DNA of 64,000 nt from Nitrosomonas sp. Nm84 (lineage in GTDB: Bacteria > Pseudomonadota > Gammaproteobacteria > Burkholderiales > Nitrosomonadaceae): contig NZ_QJJP01000009.1 of the NCBI RefSeq assembly GCF_003201565.1, positions 47,483 through 111,482 on the forward strand. The letters are read 5' to 3'. Each line of letters opens with the position of its first letter. The stretch's first letter is position 1. The notes under the pieces were generated by a model. The model saw only the letters and a program-made list of their open reading frames with translations, was not told the origin of the DNA and did no database searches. The position numbers were made by a program, and so were the translations under genes. Shown piece by piece: positions 9,122 through 18,790 of the stretch.

Positions 9122-10477
9122 TTAACGTGCATTAACCCTCACCACCAACCCATAACGCGGCTTAAACGTAATCTCCGCCACCGGTTCCACCGGATGCTCC
9201 GCTACCGGTATGACACGAAAGCGCTGCAACACTTGCGCGAGTACCAACTGGATTTCGAGCATCGCCATGTTGGCACCAATGCAGGTGCGGGGACCGGCGG
9301 AGAACGGCAAATAGCAATACGAGTGACGCGAGACTTCGGGTTGCGGAGCGAAACGGTCTGGATCGAATTTTTCCGGATCGGACCAATGATCTCGATGGCG
9401 GTGCAGGGAATAAATGGGAATGACGAGGTAGCTTTTAGCTGGAATGCAATAGCCGCCCAACACAATGGATTCGGTATTTTGCCGCGCGATTGCCCAAATG
9501 GGTGGATACAGGCGCAAGGATTCCTGCATGACTTGCTTCAGGTAAGGCAACTGCGCCAAGTTACTGCTGGTTGCTGGTGCACCGCATAACACGCTGTTCA
9601 GTTCTGCCACCAGTTGCGCTTCGACTTGCGGGTGTTGCGAGAGCAAATACAATGTCCAGGCAATGGCGGTACCCGTGGTTTCATGACCGGCCAGCAACAA
9701 GGTCACAATTTCATCGCGCAGTTGCGTTTCACTCATTCCCTCCCCTGTTTTGGCATCCCGCACTGCCAGCAAGCGATCCAGCATGTCGTTATCTCCCACC
9801 ACTCCCTGCTTGCGCCGCCGCGCTATCAGCTCATGCACGATCTGGTCGAGCTGTTTTTTCATGCACAGGAAATGACGATTGCTCGGCACCGGCAACCACG
9901 GAAGCAGTGTCAGCATCGCACGCAGCGTCTGGGGATTGGTGTTGATGATTTTGAGTATTTCAACGATCTGCTGCGAGTATTGATCAATATCCGCACCCAA
10001 TAACGCGCGGCTCACAATCTGGAATGCCACATGCCCCATTTCCCGATCCAGCTGAACTGTTTCATTGGGAGATCGCTGTTTCCAGCGTTGCAGCATTTGC
10101 GCAGTCATGGCATTGATGATCGTGTCAAAGCCGTTCACAGTACGATTGGTAAACATCGGTTGCATCAGCTTGCGTTGCTGCTGCCAAAACGCACCTTCGC
10201 TGGTCACCAGCCCCTGACCCAGCGATTGGGCAAGTACGCGATAATCGATGGTATTCTTGATGAACCTGGGATAATCCTGCGTCAGGATTTGCCGCACATC
10301 ATCCGGATTATTGATGATGTAGAGCGTGAACATACCGCGCCAACGCACCACATTGCCATAGGTTTGCGTCAGCTTCTCAAAATACTGCGGCGGCCCGCGC
10401 CAATAGTCCTGTATTCCCGCCCACAACGGCGGCCCCGGCGGCAATGGCAATTCTGCTTTCTTATTATTTTGCATCAT
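9122..10477 (-). CDS. Cytochrome P450
   Basis: The 451-residue heme monooxygenase has all core P450 elements. The proline-rich N-terminus is LPLPPGPPLWAGIQDYWRGP. The I-helix oxygen motif AGHETT is at 263-268, the ExxR motif (ESLR) at 319-322, and the heme-ligand loop FSAGPRTCIG carries Cys399. There is no long N-terminal membrane anchor. The general pattern resembles bacterial CYP102/CYP4-like enzymes acting on fatty acids or other hydrophobic substrates. Substrate and redox partner cannot be told from sequence, and no ferredoxin or reductase gene is adjacent. It is divergent from the glycosyltransferase gene, with 66 bases between them. Confidence 0.92.
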   Translation of the reverse strand: MMQNNKKAELPLPPGPPLWAGIQDYWRGPPQYFEKLTQTYGNVVRWRGMFTLYIINNPDDVRQILTQDYPRFIKNTIDYRVLAQSLGQGLVTSEGAFWQQQRKLMQPMFTNRTVNGFDTIINAMTAQMLQRWKQRSPNETVQLDREMGHVAFQIVSRALLGADIDQYSQQIVEILKIINTNPQTLRAMLTLLPWLPVPSNRHFLCMKKQLDQIVHELIARRRKQGVVGDNDMLDRLLAVRDAKTGEGMSETQLRDEIVTLLLAGHETTGTAIAWTLYLLSQHPQVEAQLVAELNSVLCGAPATSSNLAQLPYLKQVMQESLRLYPPIWAIARQNTESIVLGGYCIPAKSYLVIPIYSLHRHRDHWSDPEKFDPDRFAPQPEVSRHSYCYLPFSAGPRTCIGANMAMLEIQLVLAQVLQRFRVIPVAEHPVEPVAEITFKPRYGLVVRVNAR

Positions 10478-10543
10478 CGTGTTTTTCGCTTTTATGCAGT
10501 TTTACGGGATAATAGCTTTTTCCATCAAAAATCTACATCACTT

Positions 10544-11269
10544 ATGCATCTTTCAGTCGTCATTCCCGCCTTCAATGAAGAGCGCTTGATTGCGCATTGC
10601 CTGGATTCCATTTCCGAATCAATGGCCGCCAATCAGAAGCCTGGCTTTACGTACGAAGTCATCGTTGTAGACAATAACTCAACCGATAAAACCGCAGAAT
10701 TGGCCAAACAAGCCGGTGCCAGCGTGGTATTCGAACCCATCAATCAGATCGGCCGTGCCCGCAACGCCGGTGCAGCAGTTGCAACGGGTGATTGGTTGTT
10801 GTTTGTGGATGCCGACAGCTTGCTCAATCCCGGCATGGTCGCCGATATTCTACAGATGATTGAAACGGGCAAATACGTGGGTTGTGGCAGCGTCATGCAC
10901 ATGCCTGATCTACCGTGGTGGGGTAATGCCGCGATGCAGCTATGGACGATGTTTTCGGTAACGTTCCACTGGGCATCGGGCGCGCTGGTGGTGTGCCGCA
11001 CCGATGCGTTTCGTGACGTGGGCGGATTTAATCAGGAATTGTTCGCCGCTGATGAAATCGACCTCAGTCAATTGCTCAAACAGTGGGGTCGGAAGCGCGG
11101 CTTGAAATTCACCATCCTCACCCGCCACCCGCTCGTCACTTCACCCCGTAAAGTGCAACTGTATACCGGCCGCGAAATCGCCGGTCAGATAATCAGTGTC
11201 CTGTTCAGTCCGCGAAAGACTTTGCAGAATAAGAAAAAACTTCCGATTTGGTATGATGGACGGCGTTAG
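10544..11269 (+). CDS. Family 2 glycosyltransferase
   Basis: The 241-residue protein is a GT-A fold glycosyltransferase. It has the N-terminal strand LSVVIPAFNEERLIAHCLDS, the nucleotide-binding segment EVIVVDNNSTDKTAEL, and the DxD-type motif FVDADS. The acceptor-side motif appears as AADEIDLSQLL. I start at the ATG at 10544, because the frame continues upstream only through the P450 gene on the other strand. Donor and acceptor are unknown. It is soluble or peripheral, since no clear membrane segments are present. Confidence 0.85.
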   Translation: MHLSVVIPAFNEERLIAHCLDSISESMAANQKPGFTYEVIVVDNNSTDKTAELAKQAGASVVFEPINQIGRARNAGAAVATGDWLLFVDADSLLNPGMVADILQMIETGKYVGCGSVMHMPDLPWWGNAAMQLWTMFSVTFHWASGALVVCRTDAFRDVGGFNQELFAADEIDLSQLLKQWGRKRGLKFTILTRHPLVTSPRKVQLYTGREIAGQIISVLFSPRKTLQNKKKLPIWYDGRR

Positions 11270-11352
11270 ACGAGATAGCACTTACAGTATTTAAACATCA
11301 TCCTTGTAGAATTTGTTGGGATAATTTACACCAACAGATCAGATCCGATTAA

Positions 11353-14070
11353 TTACGAGTCTTTCATTCCTCTACGCCTCAGCAGGTATTTTTCAAATTC
11401 AATGAGCAGAAATAATATTAGACTGAACACGATAATGCGTCCCCAATCTGTCATATCCAGCGCGGCTGTACCAAATAGCTGCTGCATCACGGGCAAGTAA
11501 GTCAATGCGAGTTGGAATAGGAGTAATATGGCGACTGCAACCAGGATATTGTGATTGCCCAACAATCCTTCGCGCGACAGGACAGAAGCGAGCAGGTAAC
11601 GGCAATTGAACAAATAAACGATTTGCCCCATGACCAGCGCATTGACAACCACCGTCCGGCTCAATTCGATACTAGTCCCTTGCCTGATTTCCAAGAAATA
11701 TAACGCAAAACCGCCTCCCATCATCAGCAATGTAACAAAAACAATGCGCCACACCAGAAAACCGGACAATATCGAGGCATTGGGATCATGAGGAGAACGT
11801 GACATCACATCCATTTCAGGGCGTTCAAACGCAAGCGCAATCGCCAGTGTTACCGTAGTTACCATATTGATCCATAAAATCTGTACTGGAGTGATCGGCA
11901 AAGCCATTCCCAAAATAATCGCAAGCATCAAAATGCCGGCGCCACCACTGCTGGTTGGGATAATAAATACCACTGTTTTGCGGATATTGTCGTAGACCGC
12001 GCGGCCTTCTTCCACGGCGTGCGTAATCGAAGCAAAATTATCGTCCATCAGCACCATTTCGGCGGCCTCCTTCGCCACTTCAGTACCCTTCTGTCCCATA
12101 GCTACGCCGATATCAGCGCGTTTTAATGCCGGTGCGTCATTCACGCCATCACCCGTCATCGCTACGATTTCACCATTATCCTGCAAGGCAGTCACTAGTC
12201 GAAGCTTATGTTCAGGACTTGCGCGAGCGAAAATATCGACTTCCGCAACCATTTTGCGCAATTGTTCATCATTCAGATCGTCCAGCTCAATACCGGTAAC
12301 AGCACGCTGACCATCGCCAATGCCTAATTTTGCACCAATCACACAAGCAGTAGCCCGGTGATCGCCGGTAATCATTTTGACGCGAATGCCCGCCGCATGG
12401 CATTGTTGCACCGCGGCAATGGCTTCTTCGCGCGGCGGATCAATAATTCCAACCAGTCCAAGCAAGGTAAACCCCGTTTCGATATCTGAAAATTCCAGTG
12501 TCTGTTGTTTGGTTTGTACCACTCGACTGGCCATGGCCAGGATGCGCTGTCCGGTTGCACTTGCTTCGCGGATTCCGGCGTGCCAGAAATTAAGCTGAAT
12601 CAGGCGATCTTCCCCCAAGCTGCGCTGATGGCTACACATGGTTAATACTTCTTCCGGTGCACCCTTGACATAAATCAGGCTATGCCCGGCGTGATCATGA
12701 TGCAGCGTTGCCATAAAACGATGTTCCGATTCGAAAGGAATCACATCGGTACGAGGCAATGTTTCATGCTCAAAAACCGGATCCAGTGCGGCCTTCATTG
12801 CCAAGGTAATCAATGCGCCTTCTGTCGGATCACCCTGTACAACCCATACGCCGTTCTGCTCATGCAGTATCGCATCATTGCACAATAATCCTGCTCGCAA
12901 CATATCCAGCATATCGGCGTAATCAGTCGTCAGAATTTCCTTTCCGTCTCGACTAAAACCGCCCGTTGGTACATAGCCGACACCGCTGACTTGTAATTGA
13001 ACATCCGCCGTCATCACATTCTGCACGGTCATTTCATTACGCGTCAGCGTTCCGGTTTTGTCGGTACAAATGACCGTCACGCCACCCAGTGTTTCCACCG
13101 CTGGCAGTCTGCGCACAATGGCACTGCGCCGCGCCATATTCTGCACACCGAGCGCCAACGTGATTGTCATGATGGCGGGCAACCCTTCCGGAATCGCTGC
13201 GATAGCCATGCTGATTGCCGCCATGAATAGTTCATCAATGGGATAATCGCGCAATAGCAGCCCATACACAAAAATTGCAACGGCCAGTAACAAAATCACA
13301 GCAGTCAGCCAACGACCAAAGATCGACATTTGCCGCAACAACGGTGAAGTCAGCTTATCGACTTGCGCGATCATCTGGCTGATACGCCCTATCTCGGTAT
13401 GCTGACCGGTGGCAACCACCACGCCCATTCCCTGACCATAAACCACCAACGTGCCCGAATACGCCATACAAAACCGGTCGCCGATTGCTGTCACGGCCTC
13501 GACTGCGTGAATGGATTTTTCCACAGCCGCGGATTCTCCGGTCAAAGCCGCTTCTTCGATACGCAGGTTCTTGCAACTGAGCAACCGCAGGTCGGCAGGT
13601 ACCTTGTCGCCAGATTGCAACAACACGATATCCCCGGGCACCAGCTGCTCAGCCGGAATCTGCGCCCGTTGATCCGCGCGCAAAACGGTCGCGTTGAGCG
13701 ATAGCATGCGCCGGATGGCGTTGAGTGCTTTTTCAGCTTTACCTTCTTGAACAAAGCCGATGACGGCATTGATCACCACAACACCAAGAATCACGCCGCT
13801 ATCGACCCAGTGCCCCAAAAAAGCTGTCATCACAGATGCAGCTAACAGGATATAAATCAACACATTATGAAATTGCAGCAAAAATCGAATCACAATGCTT
13901 TTTGGCTTTTGGGATTGCAATCGGTTGGCGCCATACTGCTTAAGTCGCAATTGCGCTTCCGTTTGCGATAAACCGGTATGCGCAGTTTTAAGCGTTTCCA
14001 ACACCTGTTGTGATGGGCAGCTATGCCACATGGACATTTCATCGGATAACGAAGTCTGTTTATCAGGCAT
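11353..14070 (-). CDS. P2-type cation-transporting ATPase
   Basis: This 905-residue ion pump has the full P-type layout: N-terminal cation-ATPase domain, actuator motif LTGES (176-180), and the membrane helix with PEGL (294-297). The phosphorylated Asp is at DKTGTLT (Asp337), and the hinge motif GDGVNDAPALK is present. The C-terminus has the six-helix P2 extension. The motif AIPEGLPA and overall length point to the calcium/manganese/sodium group (P2A, PacL-like), not to copper or zinc pumps. There is no N-terminal Cys metal-binding domain. The ion is not decided by sequence alone. It has no obvious operon partner. Confidence 0.9.
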   Translation of the reverse strand: MPDKQTSLSDEMSMWHSCPSQQVLETLKTAHTGLSQTEAQLRLKQYGANRLQSQKPKSIVIRFLLQFHNVLIYILLAASVMTAFLGHWVDSGVILGVVVINAVIGFVQEGKAEKALNAIRRMLSLNATVLRADQRAQIPAEQLVPGDIVLLQSGDKVPADLRLLSCKNLRIEEAALTGESAAVEKSIHAVEAVTAIGDRFCMAYSGTLVVYGQGMGVVVATGQHTEIGRISQMIAQVDKLTSPLLRQMSIFGRWLTAVILLLAVAIFVYGLLLRDYPIDELFMAAISMAIAAIPEGLPAIMTITLALGVQNMARRSAIVRRLPAVETLGGVTVICTDKTGTLTRNEMTVQNVMTADVQLQVSGVGYVPTGGFSRDGKEILTTDYADMLDMLRAGLLCNDAILHEQNGVWVVQGDPTEGALITLAMKAALDPVFEHETLPRTDVIPFESEHRFMATLHHDHAGHSLIYVKGAPEEVLTMCSHQRSLGEDRLIQLNFWHAGIREASATGQRILAMASRVVQTKQQTLEFSDIETGFTLLGLVGIIDPPREEAIAAVQQCHAAGIRVKMITGDHRATACVIGAKLGIGDGQRAVTGIELDDLNDEQLRKMVAEVDIFARASPEHKLRLVTALQDNGEIVAMTGDGVNDAPALKRADIGVAMGQKGTEVAKEAAEMVLMDDNFASITHAVEEGRAVYDNIRKTVVFIIPTSSGGAGILMLAIILGMALPITPVQILWINMVTTVTLAIALAFERPEMDVMSRSPHDPNASILSGFLVWRIVFVTLLMMGGGFALYFLEIRQGTSIELSRTVVVNALVMGQIVYLFNCRYLLASVLSREGLLGNHNILVAVAILLLFQLALTYLPVMQQLFGTAALDMTDWGRIIVFSLILFLLIEFEKYLLRRRGMKDS

Positions 14071-14207
14071 GAATTCCTTGATGAAACTTATAGAATAGGT
14101 TGTGTATATCCAATAGACCGAAATTGATCTGAATAATTTGTATTTAGTGATTTAGTACAGCTACAATGAATATCATTTTTTCACTCAACATAGCAAATGG
14201 AGTTTAT

Positions 14208-14720
14208 ATGAAATATCTTTTCACTCTGTTGACACTAGTGATCGTTGTGTTTGCAGCGACGGTACAAGCTACCGGACGGGTGCCGTTTGGGCATCAGATT
14301 GTTCCGGTTCAAAATTATAGCCGTGCTACCGAGCAAATCGCGATATCAGGTCTCATTGGCGACGGCGGCGCGCAAGCATTGGCAGCGCATGGTTTCAAAA
14401 CGGTTATTGACTTGCGTACTTCAACCGAAGGAACGGCTGACGAAAAGGCACTGATTGATCTCAATGGCATGAATTATATCAACATACCGATGACCGTTGC
14501 CGGCATCAGCGACGAGCAATTGGCTGCTTTTACCAAAGCCATCGAAACAGCTCAGGCACCTGTCCTTATCCACTGCGGATCAGGTAATCGCGCCGGCGCC
14601 ATGTGGGCCAGCTATCAAATCAGTAAGGGAGTTGATCCGGAAATAGCGCTTGCGGCCGGTCGTAAAGCGGGTATGCGCCCACCGATGGAAGAAAAAGTCA
14701 GAGCTACTTTTATCAAATAA
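14208..14720 (+). CDS. Secreted phosphatase-like protein (DUF442/DSP type)
   Basis: The start at 14208 has GGAG upstream and opens a clean signal peptide (residues 1-22, cleavage after VQA), so the 170-residue product is exported. The mature part resembles the tyrosine/dual-specificity phosphatase-like family related to DUF442. It has ISGLIGDGGAQALAAHGFKTVIDLRT and an active-site loop HCGSGNRAGAMW, in which Cys and Arg are separated by four residues. This Cx4R spacing is typical of DUF442 sulfur-transferase-like proteins, whereas classical phosphatases have Cx5R. The N-terminal domain of the fusion protein at 15680-17290 has the same kind of loop (CGSGRR), so a sulfur-related role is possible. 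Confidence 0.75.
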   Translation: MKYLFTLLTLVIVVFAATVQATGRVPFGHQIVPVQNYSRATEQIAISGLIGDGGAQALAAHGFKTVIDLRTSTEGTADEKALIDLNGMNYINIPMTVAGISDEQLAAFTKAIETAQAPVLIHCGSGNRAGAMWASYQISKGVDPEIALAAGRKAGMRPPMEEKVRATFIK

Positions 14721-14844
14721 GCAATCATACCAACATTGGTTTTCTGCGATATCGCATCAAGCGATTAAACCTGGGAACCTCAATTGAGCTGAGCGAAATG
14801 CTTGTGGTTTTCAGGATGCAAGGCAAAGCGCAACGACATGGTGT

Positions 14845-15705
14845 CTAGGTTAAAAACAAGCGGACAATCATCCCGACTGACACGCCCATAGCCACTACAG
14901 CAAAGACTTGCTGTAGTCTTGGGCCAACAAGATAATGGGCAAACATGCGCCCGATCAGCATACCTGCCAATGCGCCGGCCGCAAAAGGCACAGCAACAAA
15001 TCCGTTGATTCCCTCCATAACAGTTGCGGACACCACGCCCACTGCGGAAACCAGTGCAATGACTGCTAATGATGTTGCCAGAATGGAGTGCATGGGAAGA
15101 TTGGTTGCCTTCTTCAACGCGGGCACAACGACAAAGCCGCCTCCCACCCCCAGCAATCCCGACAAGAATCCGGTGATAACTCCTGAAAATGCCAGTACAC
15201 GAGCGCATGGCCAAGTCCACATCAAGCGACCGCCGCTATACTCAAGCTGACAAGGAATAGCAGACACTTGCGCTTGGCAATCTGAGGTTACTTTTGCCGC
15301 TTCGACATGCGGCATACTACCTTGACGTAGCATATCCACTGCCACATAGCACAACACCAGTGCGAATAATACCGTCAAAGGCGCATTGGGTAGCTTTTGC
15401 GCCAGCCAAATACCCATGGGTGCGGTACTTATCCCCGTAATCGCGATAAACCCTGCCGCCCGATAACGCACTTTTCCCTGTCGATGTGCAATGACTGCCC
15501 CCACAGTTGACGATAAACACACGGCTAATAAAGCAATGGGGGCGGCTTCAGCAATCGCGAGATGCAATCCAAACACCAGCAAAGGCACGGCAATGATGGT
15601 ACCACCAGCGCCAGTCAATGCCAGGACAGTACCTGAAAGAAAACCCAGCGCGACACTGGTTAACAGAATTTCCACAGGCTCAACGGGATTTACCGCATCG
15701 GGCAA
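14845..15705 (-). CDS. TauE/SafE family sulfite/sulfur exporter
   Basis: The 286-residue membrane protein has two repeat halves, each with the family glycine motif: LSGTVLALTGAGGTIIAVP near the N-terminus and GFLSGLLGVGGGFVVVP in the middle. About eight membrane segments are expected. The TTG start at 15705 has AAGGA five bases upstream and overlaps the end of the upstream oxidoreductase gene by 26 bases, implying translational coupling. In BigR-type clusters this exporter removes sulfite or another product of persulfide oxidation. The cargo here is inferred from context. Confidence 0.85.
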   Translation of the reverse strand: MPDAVNPVEPVEILLTSVALGFLSGTVLALTGAGGTIIAVPLLVFGLHLAIAEAAPIALLAVCLSSTVGAVIAHRQGKVRYRAAGFIAITGISTAPMGIWLAQKLPNAPLTVLFALVLCYVAVDMLRQGSMPHVEAAKVTSDCQAQVSAIPCQLEYSGGRLMWTWPCARVLAFSGVITGFLSGLLGVGGGFVVVPALKKATNLPMHSILATSLAVIALVSAVGVVSATVMEGINGFVAVPFAAGALAGMLIGRMFAHYLVGPRLQQVFAVVAMGVSVGMIVRLFLT

Positions 15706-17290
15706 GCCATTCCTTGCCTTTTAACATACCATTCCAGTAGATCCATGGAAAAACGGTGGTTTTGAAGAACCAGTAGATCTTGCTCGGTATCGTTGGGTTA
15801 AGCGAAAACGTAGGCAGCAATTTTCCACCAAAACCAAATTCGGCCAGTATTACCTTGCCGTTTTCCACCGTGAGCGGGCATGCACCATAGCCGTCATACA
15901 CCGTTGTCAGTTCCCGATCTTCTTTTGCTGCCAGAAGATTCTCAGCTACCACAACAATTTGTTTTCTGGCTGCCGCGGCGGTTTTTGTATTGGGCGATGA
16001 GCAGGCATCTCCCAGCGAAAATATATTAGGATAGTCGGTATGTTGCAGTGTTTTTTCATTCACTTTACAAAAGCCGCCAGCATCCGCCAAAGAACTATTG
16101 CGTAGAAAATCCGGCGCCACTTGCGGTGGTGTCACATGCAGCATGTCAAAGGGCTTTGCCACGTGCGTTACATTTCCGTCATTGCCTTTGATTTCAAAAT
16201 AAGCGATCTTCTGCGCCCCATCCACTTTGACCAGATTGGAATTGAATACCAATTTGGCGTCGTAGCGTTTGACATATTCCATCAGCGGCGGAACAAAATC
16301 AGCCACACCGAATAGCACGGCGGTTGCCGTATCAAATTCAACTTCAATTTGATTCAAACATTGTGCGCGCATCCAGTAATCGCAGGAAAGATACATGGCT
16401 TTTTGCGGTGCGCCGGCACATTTGATAGGCATTGGCGGCTGCGTAAAGAGCGCTTTTCCGGATTTGAGATTCTGCACCAATTCCCAGGTATACGGCGCCA
16501 AGTCATAGCGATAGTTTGAAGTAACACCATTTTTACCCAGCGTTTCTTCCAACCCTTCAATCTTCTCCCATGCGGTGCGGATACCCGGACACACAATCAA
16601 TTGCCGGTATCCCATCACACGGCCATCCGCCAAATGCACCCGATCATACTGCGGATCAAATCCGACAGCAGCCGTCTGAATCCACTCAGCGTTTCTGGGA
16701 ATAACTTCAGCCATCGGTTTTACCGTTGCTGCGATGTCATAGGCCCCTCCTCCCACCAACGTCCAAGCAGGCTGATAATAATGCTTATCGCTCGGTTCGA
16801 TAATAGCAATGCGCAAGGCCGGTCGCCGCTTAAGCAGACTGGCAGTGACACCGACACCGGCCGATCCACCACCGATGACGACGACATCAAAAGCATTGTC
16901 CCAGTTACAGGCCGCCACCACGGATTCCCGTTCTTCCGTATCTTCGACATCATGCTGCATAGCCATTTGATGTAAAGCAGTGGCACGTCTGCCCGAGCCG
17001 CAGAATGCGAGAATCGGTTTGGGTAACTCATCCATGAGTTTTTGAAAAGCCATGGCACGTTCGGCAGATATTGCACCGATCTTGACTGGCAAGTAAGCGA
17101 ATGTAATACCGAGTGATTTGGCCATCCCTTCCAGCTCTTCGCTAGTCGGTTGAGCTTCACCGCCTTCAAAATCCGGCCGGTTACAAATGATCGATTTGTA
17201 ACCGGCCGCGGCAACCTCAGTGAGATCATCAATACTGACCTGACCCGCTACTGATAATTTGTGATCCAGCTTGGTAATATCAATGGACAT
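15680..17290 (-). CDS. Fusion: phosphatase-like (DUF442) domain plus sulfide:quinone oxidoreductase-like flavoprotein
   Basis: Residues 1-110 form a DUF442-type domain (TIGR01244-like) with the loop CGSGRR near residue 97. Residues from about 132 form a FAD/NAD(P)-dependent oxidoreductase of the sulfide:quinone reductase type. The dinucleotide motif is VVVIGGGSAGVG, and further features are KCAGAPQKAMYL (a redox Cys region) and FSLGDACSSPNTKTAAAARK. The likely task is oxidising sulfide to sulfane sulfur at the membrane quinone pool, with the N-terminal domain passing or trapping the sulfur. It is expressed with the ArsR gene upstream and the TauE gene downstream. The natural electron acceptor is inferred. 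Confidence 0.88.
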   Translation of the reverse strand: MSIDITKLDHKLSVAGQVSIDDLTEVAAAGYKSIICNRPDFEGGEAQPTSEELEGMAKSLGITFAYLPVKIGAISAERAMAFQKLMDELPKPILAFCGSGRRATALHQMAMQHDVEDTEERESVVAACNWDNAFDVVVIGGGSAGVGVTASLLKRRPALRIAIIEPSDKHYYQPAWTLVGGGAYDIAATVKPMAEVIPRNAEWIQTAAVGFDPQYDRVHLADGRVMGYRQLIVCPGIRTAWEKIEGLEETLGKNGVTSNYRYDLAPYTWELVQNLKSGKALFTQPPMPIKCAGAPQKAMYLSCDYWMRAQCLNQIEVEFDTATAVLFGVADFVPPLMEYVKRYDAKLVFNSNLVKVDGAQKIAYFEIKGNDGNVTHVAKPFDMLHVTPPQVAPDFLRNSSLADAGGFCKVNEKTLQHTDYPNIFSLGDACSSPNTKTAAAARKQIVVVAENLLAAKEDRELTTVYDGYGACPLTVENGKVILAEFGFGGKLLPTFSLNPTIPSKIYWFFKTTVFPWIYWNGMLKGKEWLARCGKSR

Positions 17291-17392
17291 ATCCTTCTCC
17301 TTATCAATCAGTCACTTTATCGTAGGTAGCACCGAATCCCAACAGAAGATGTATCGCGCTACTTTCGCGCCTACTGCTGTTGCACGGTTACA

Positions 17393-17722
17393 CTAGCAGG
17401 AGGGATGATCTTTACAATAAATGCTGAATAAAGTTTCCATAATCTTAGTGGCTTCCAGGCTTGCCAAACTATAATAAATATATTTACCCTTACGTTCTGT
17501 TGCCACCAGATTCTCTTCACGTAATACCGTCAGTTGTTGAGAAAGCGTAGGCTGATGAATACCCAGCAATTCCTCCAGTTCCCCAACATTTCGAGTACCT
17601 TGGCTAAGCTCGCATAAAATGAGCAGTCGATCTTCATTGGCCAGTATTTTCAAAAGCGTACAAGCAGCGGAAGCCGATGAACGTAATACCGCGATATCGT
17701 GCACAACTGAGTCTGTTTTCAT
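17393..17722 (-). CDS. ArsR-family, BigR-like sulfur-responsive repressor
   Basis: The 109-residue winged-helix protein has the ArsR DNA-recognition segment LLGIHQPTLSQQLTVLREENLV and the wing RKGKYIYYSL. A Cys in LILCELSQG (residue 37) and C-terminal Cys residues at about 102 and 109 resemble the pair used by BigR, YgaV and SqrR. Those regulators sense persulfides through a disulfide or polysulfide bridge. Typical metal-binding ArsR motifs (such as ELCVCDL) are absent. Its position inside a sulfide-oxidation cluster supports the same signal. AT-rich palindromes nearby are candidate operators. Confidence 0.85.
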   Translation of the reverse strand: MKTDSVVHDIAVLRSSASAACTLLKILANEDRLLILCELSQGTRNVGELEELLGIHQPTLSQQLTVLREENLVATERKGKYIYYSLASLEATKIMETLFSIYCKDHPSC

Positions 17723-17759
17723 AATTTATCTATCTTATTCAACATTAGAGTGTGTCTAT

Positions 17760-17769
17760 ATAAATTTAT
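17760..17769. promoter_or_regulatory. AT-rich palindrome upstream of the ArsR gene, candidate operator
   Basis: ATAAATTTAT is a perfect 10-base palindrome 38 bases upstream of the repressor start and 55 bases past the stop of the upstream YeeE/YedE gene. In such AT-rich DNA a short palindrome can arise by chance. Its position suits autoregulation. Confidence 0.3.
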
Positions 17770-17824
17770 CATTATCGGTAATAGCTTAAATTCTAATTTA
17801 TTTTCATACGAATCTGTAAGTAAT

Positions 17825-18238
17825 CTATCTTCGCGCTTGCAGTGTTTCGTAAATCCCCATTCCCAGTAACATCGCAATAAGGAATATAGAAGCCTCGGCA
17901 CTGCCCGCCCCAACCAGTACCACTGCTGGCCCAGGACACATGCCAGCTATTCCCCAACCAATACCAAATATAAAACTTCCCGCCAACAGATTGCGATCAA
18001 TTTTTGTAATAGCTGGAATATGTATGGGTGTTCCCAAATAGCTATGTGTCCGTTTTCTTGCCAACGCAAAAGCAATCATCCCGACAGTTACTGCGCCTCC
18101 CATGACCCATAGCAAAGCAGCATCCCAGCTACCCGCTATGTCAAGGAATGCTAACACGATTGCCGGATTCACCATACCGGACAGGATGATACCTAAGCCG
18201 AACACAATTCCTGACAACAATGCCACAAAATTAATCAT
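17825..18238 (-). CDS. YeeE/YedE family half-transporter, second subunit (PmpB-like)
   Basis: The 137-residue membrane protein has the DUF395/YeeE signature in its first half, FGLGIILSGMVNPAIVLAFLDIAG. A second glycine/proline motif GIGWGIAGMCPGPAVVLVG follows, carrying the Cys expected to relay thiosulfate or sulfane sulfur. Four or so membrane helices are likely. With the neighbouring 144-residue protein it makes the two-subunit form of the transporter found beside BigR-like regulators. The direction and exact sulfur species are inferred from family knowledge. Confidence 0.85.
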   Translation of the reverse strand: MINFVALLSGIVFGLGIILSGMVNPAIVLAFLDIAGSWDAALLWVMGGAVTVGMIAFALARKRTHSYLGTPIHIPAITKIDRNLLAGSFIFGIGWGIAGMCPGPAVVLVGAGSAEASIFLIAMLLGMGIYETLQARR

Positions 18239-18327
18239 TTATTGCCTCTTATCGTTGAGTTGACACAAACTAGCAGGCCGTTGAGAAACTATCTGTGTTG
18301 CCTCGAAAATGCTTCGCAACAGTTTGG

Positions 18328-18762
18328 TTAAATCATAAGTACATGACGCACCACATAGACTGTAATAAAGCCCGTCATCATAAATATTGCGGTTGCCACC
18401 AGCGATCGCGGCGATAATCGTGATAACCCGCAAATCCCGTGACCACTGGTACATCCGGAACCCAGGCGCGTACCATAGCCGACCAGCAACCCTGCCAACG
18501 CAAGCAGCACATAATGCGTCCGAATTTGTATTTCAGGCAAAACAAAAAAGAACTGCCAAATAACTGCGGATAGAACAAGTCCGGCAATAAATGCGATACG
18601 CCAACTCATATCGCCTTTTTGCATACGATATAATCCACCCATAATGCCTGAAATGCCTGCGATGCGCCCATTAAACAGCAGTAGCAGGGTAACCGCGCCA
18701 CCTATCACTAAACCACCTGCTGCTGCATGCCATGGTATGAAATCCCAACTCGCATTCATCAT
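18328..18762 (-). CDS. YeeE/YedE family half-transporter, first subunit (PmpA-like)
   Basis: The 144-residue membrane protein begins WDFIPWHAAAGGLVIGGAVTLLLLFNGRIAGISGI. It holds the conserved Cys motif GYGTRLGSGCTSGHGICGLSRLSPRSL typical of YeeE/YedE transporters (that motif spans about residues 93-119). I prefer the ATG at 18762 to a GTG nine bases upstream. It is the first gene of the leftward sulfur operon, followed 89 bases on by its partner subunit. Confidence 0.87.
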   Translation of the reverse strand: MMNASWDFIPWHAAAGGLVIGGAVTLLLLFNGRIAGISGIMGGLYRMQKGDMSWRIAFIAGLVLSAVIWQFFFVLPEIQIRTHYVLLALAGLLVGYGTRLGSGCTSGHGICGLSRLSPRSLVATAIFMMTGFITVYVVRHVLMI

Positions 18763-18790
18763 TAAACTCACATCGAGATTGATACAGTAT

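Noticed and set aside
10031..10543. Possible N-terminal extension of the glycosyltransferase
   Set aside because: The frame stays open only because it runs antisense to the P450 gene. The catalytic domain begins exactly at the ATG at 10544.
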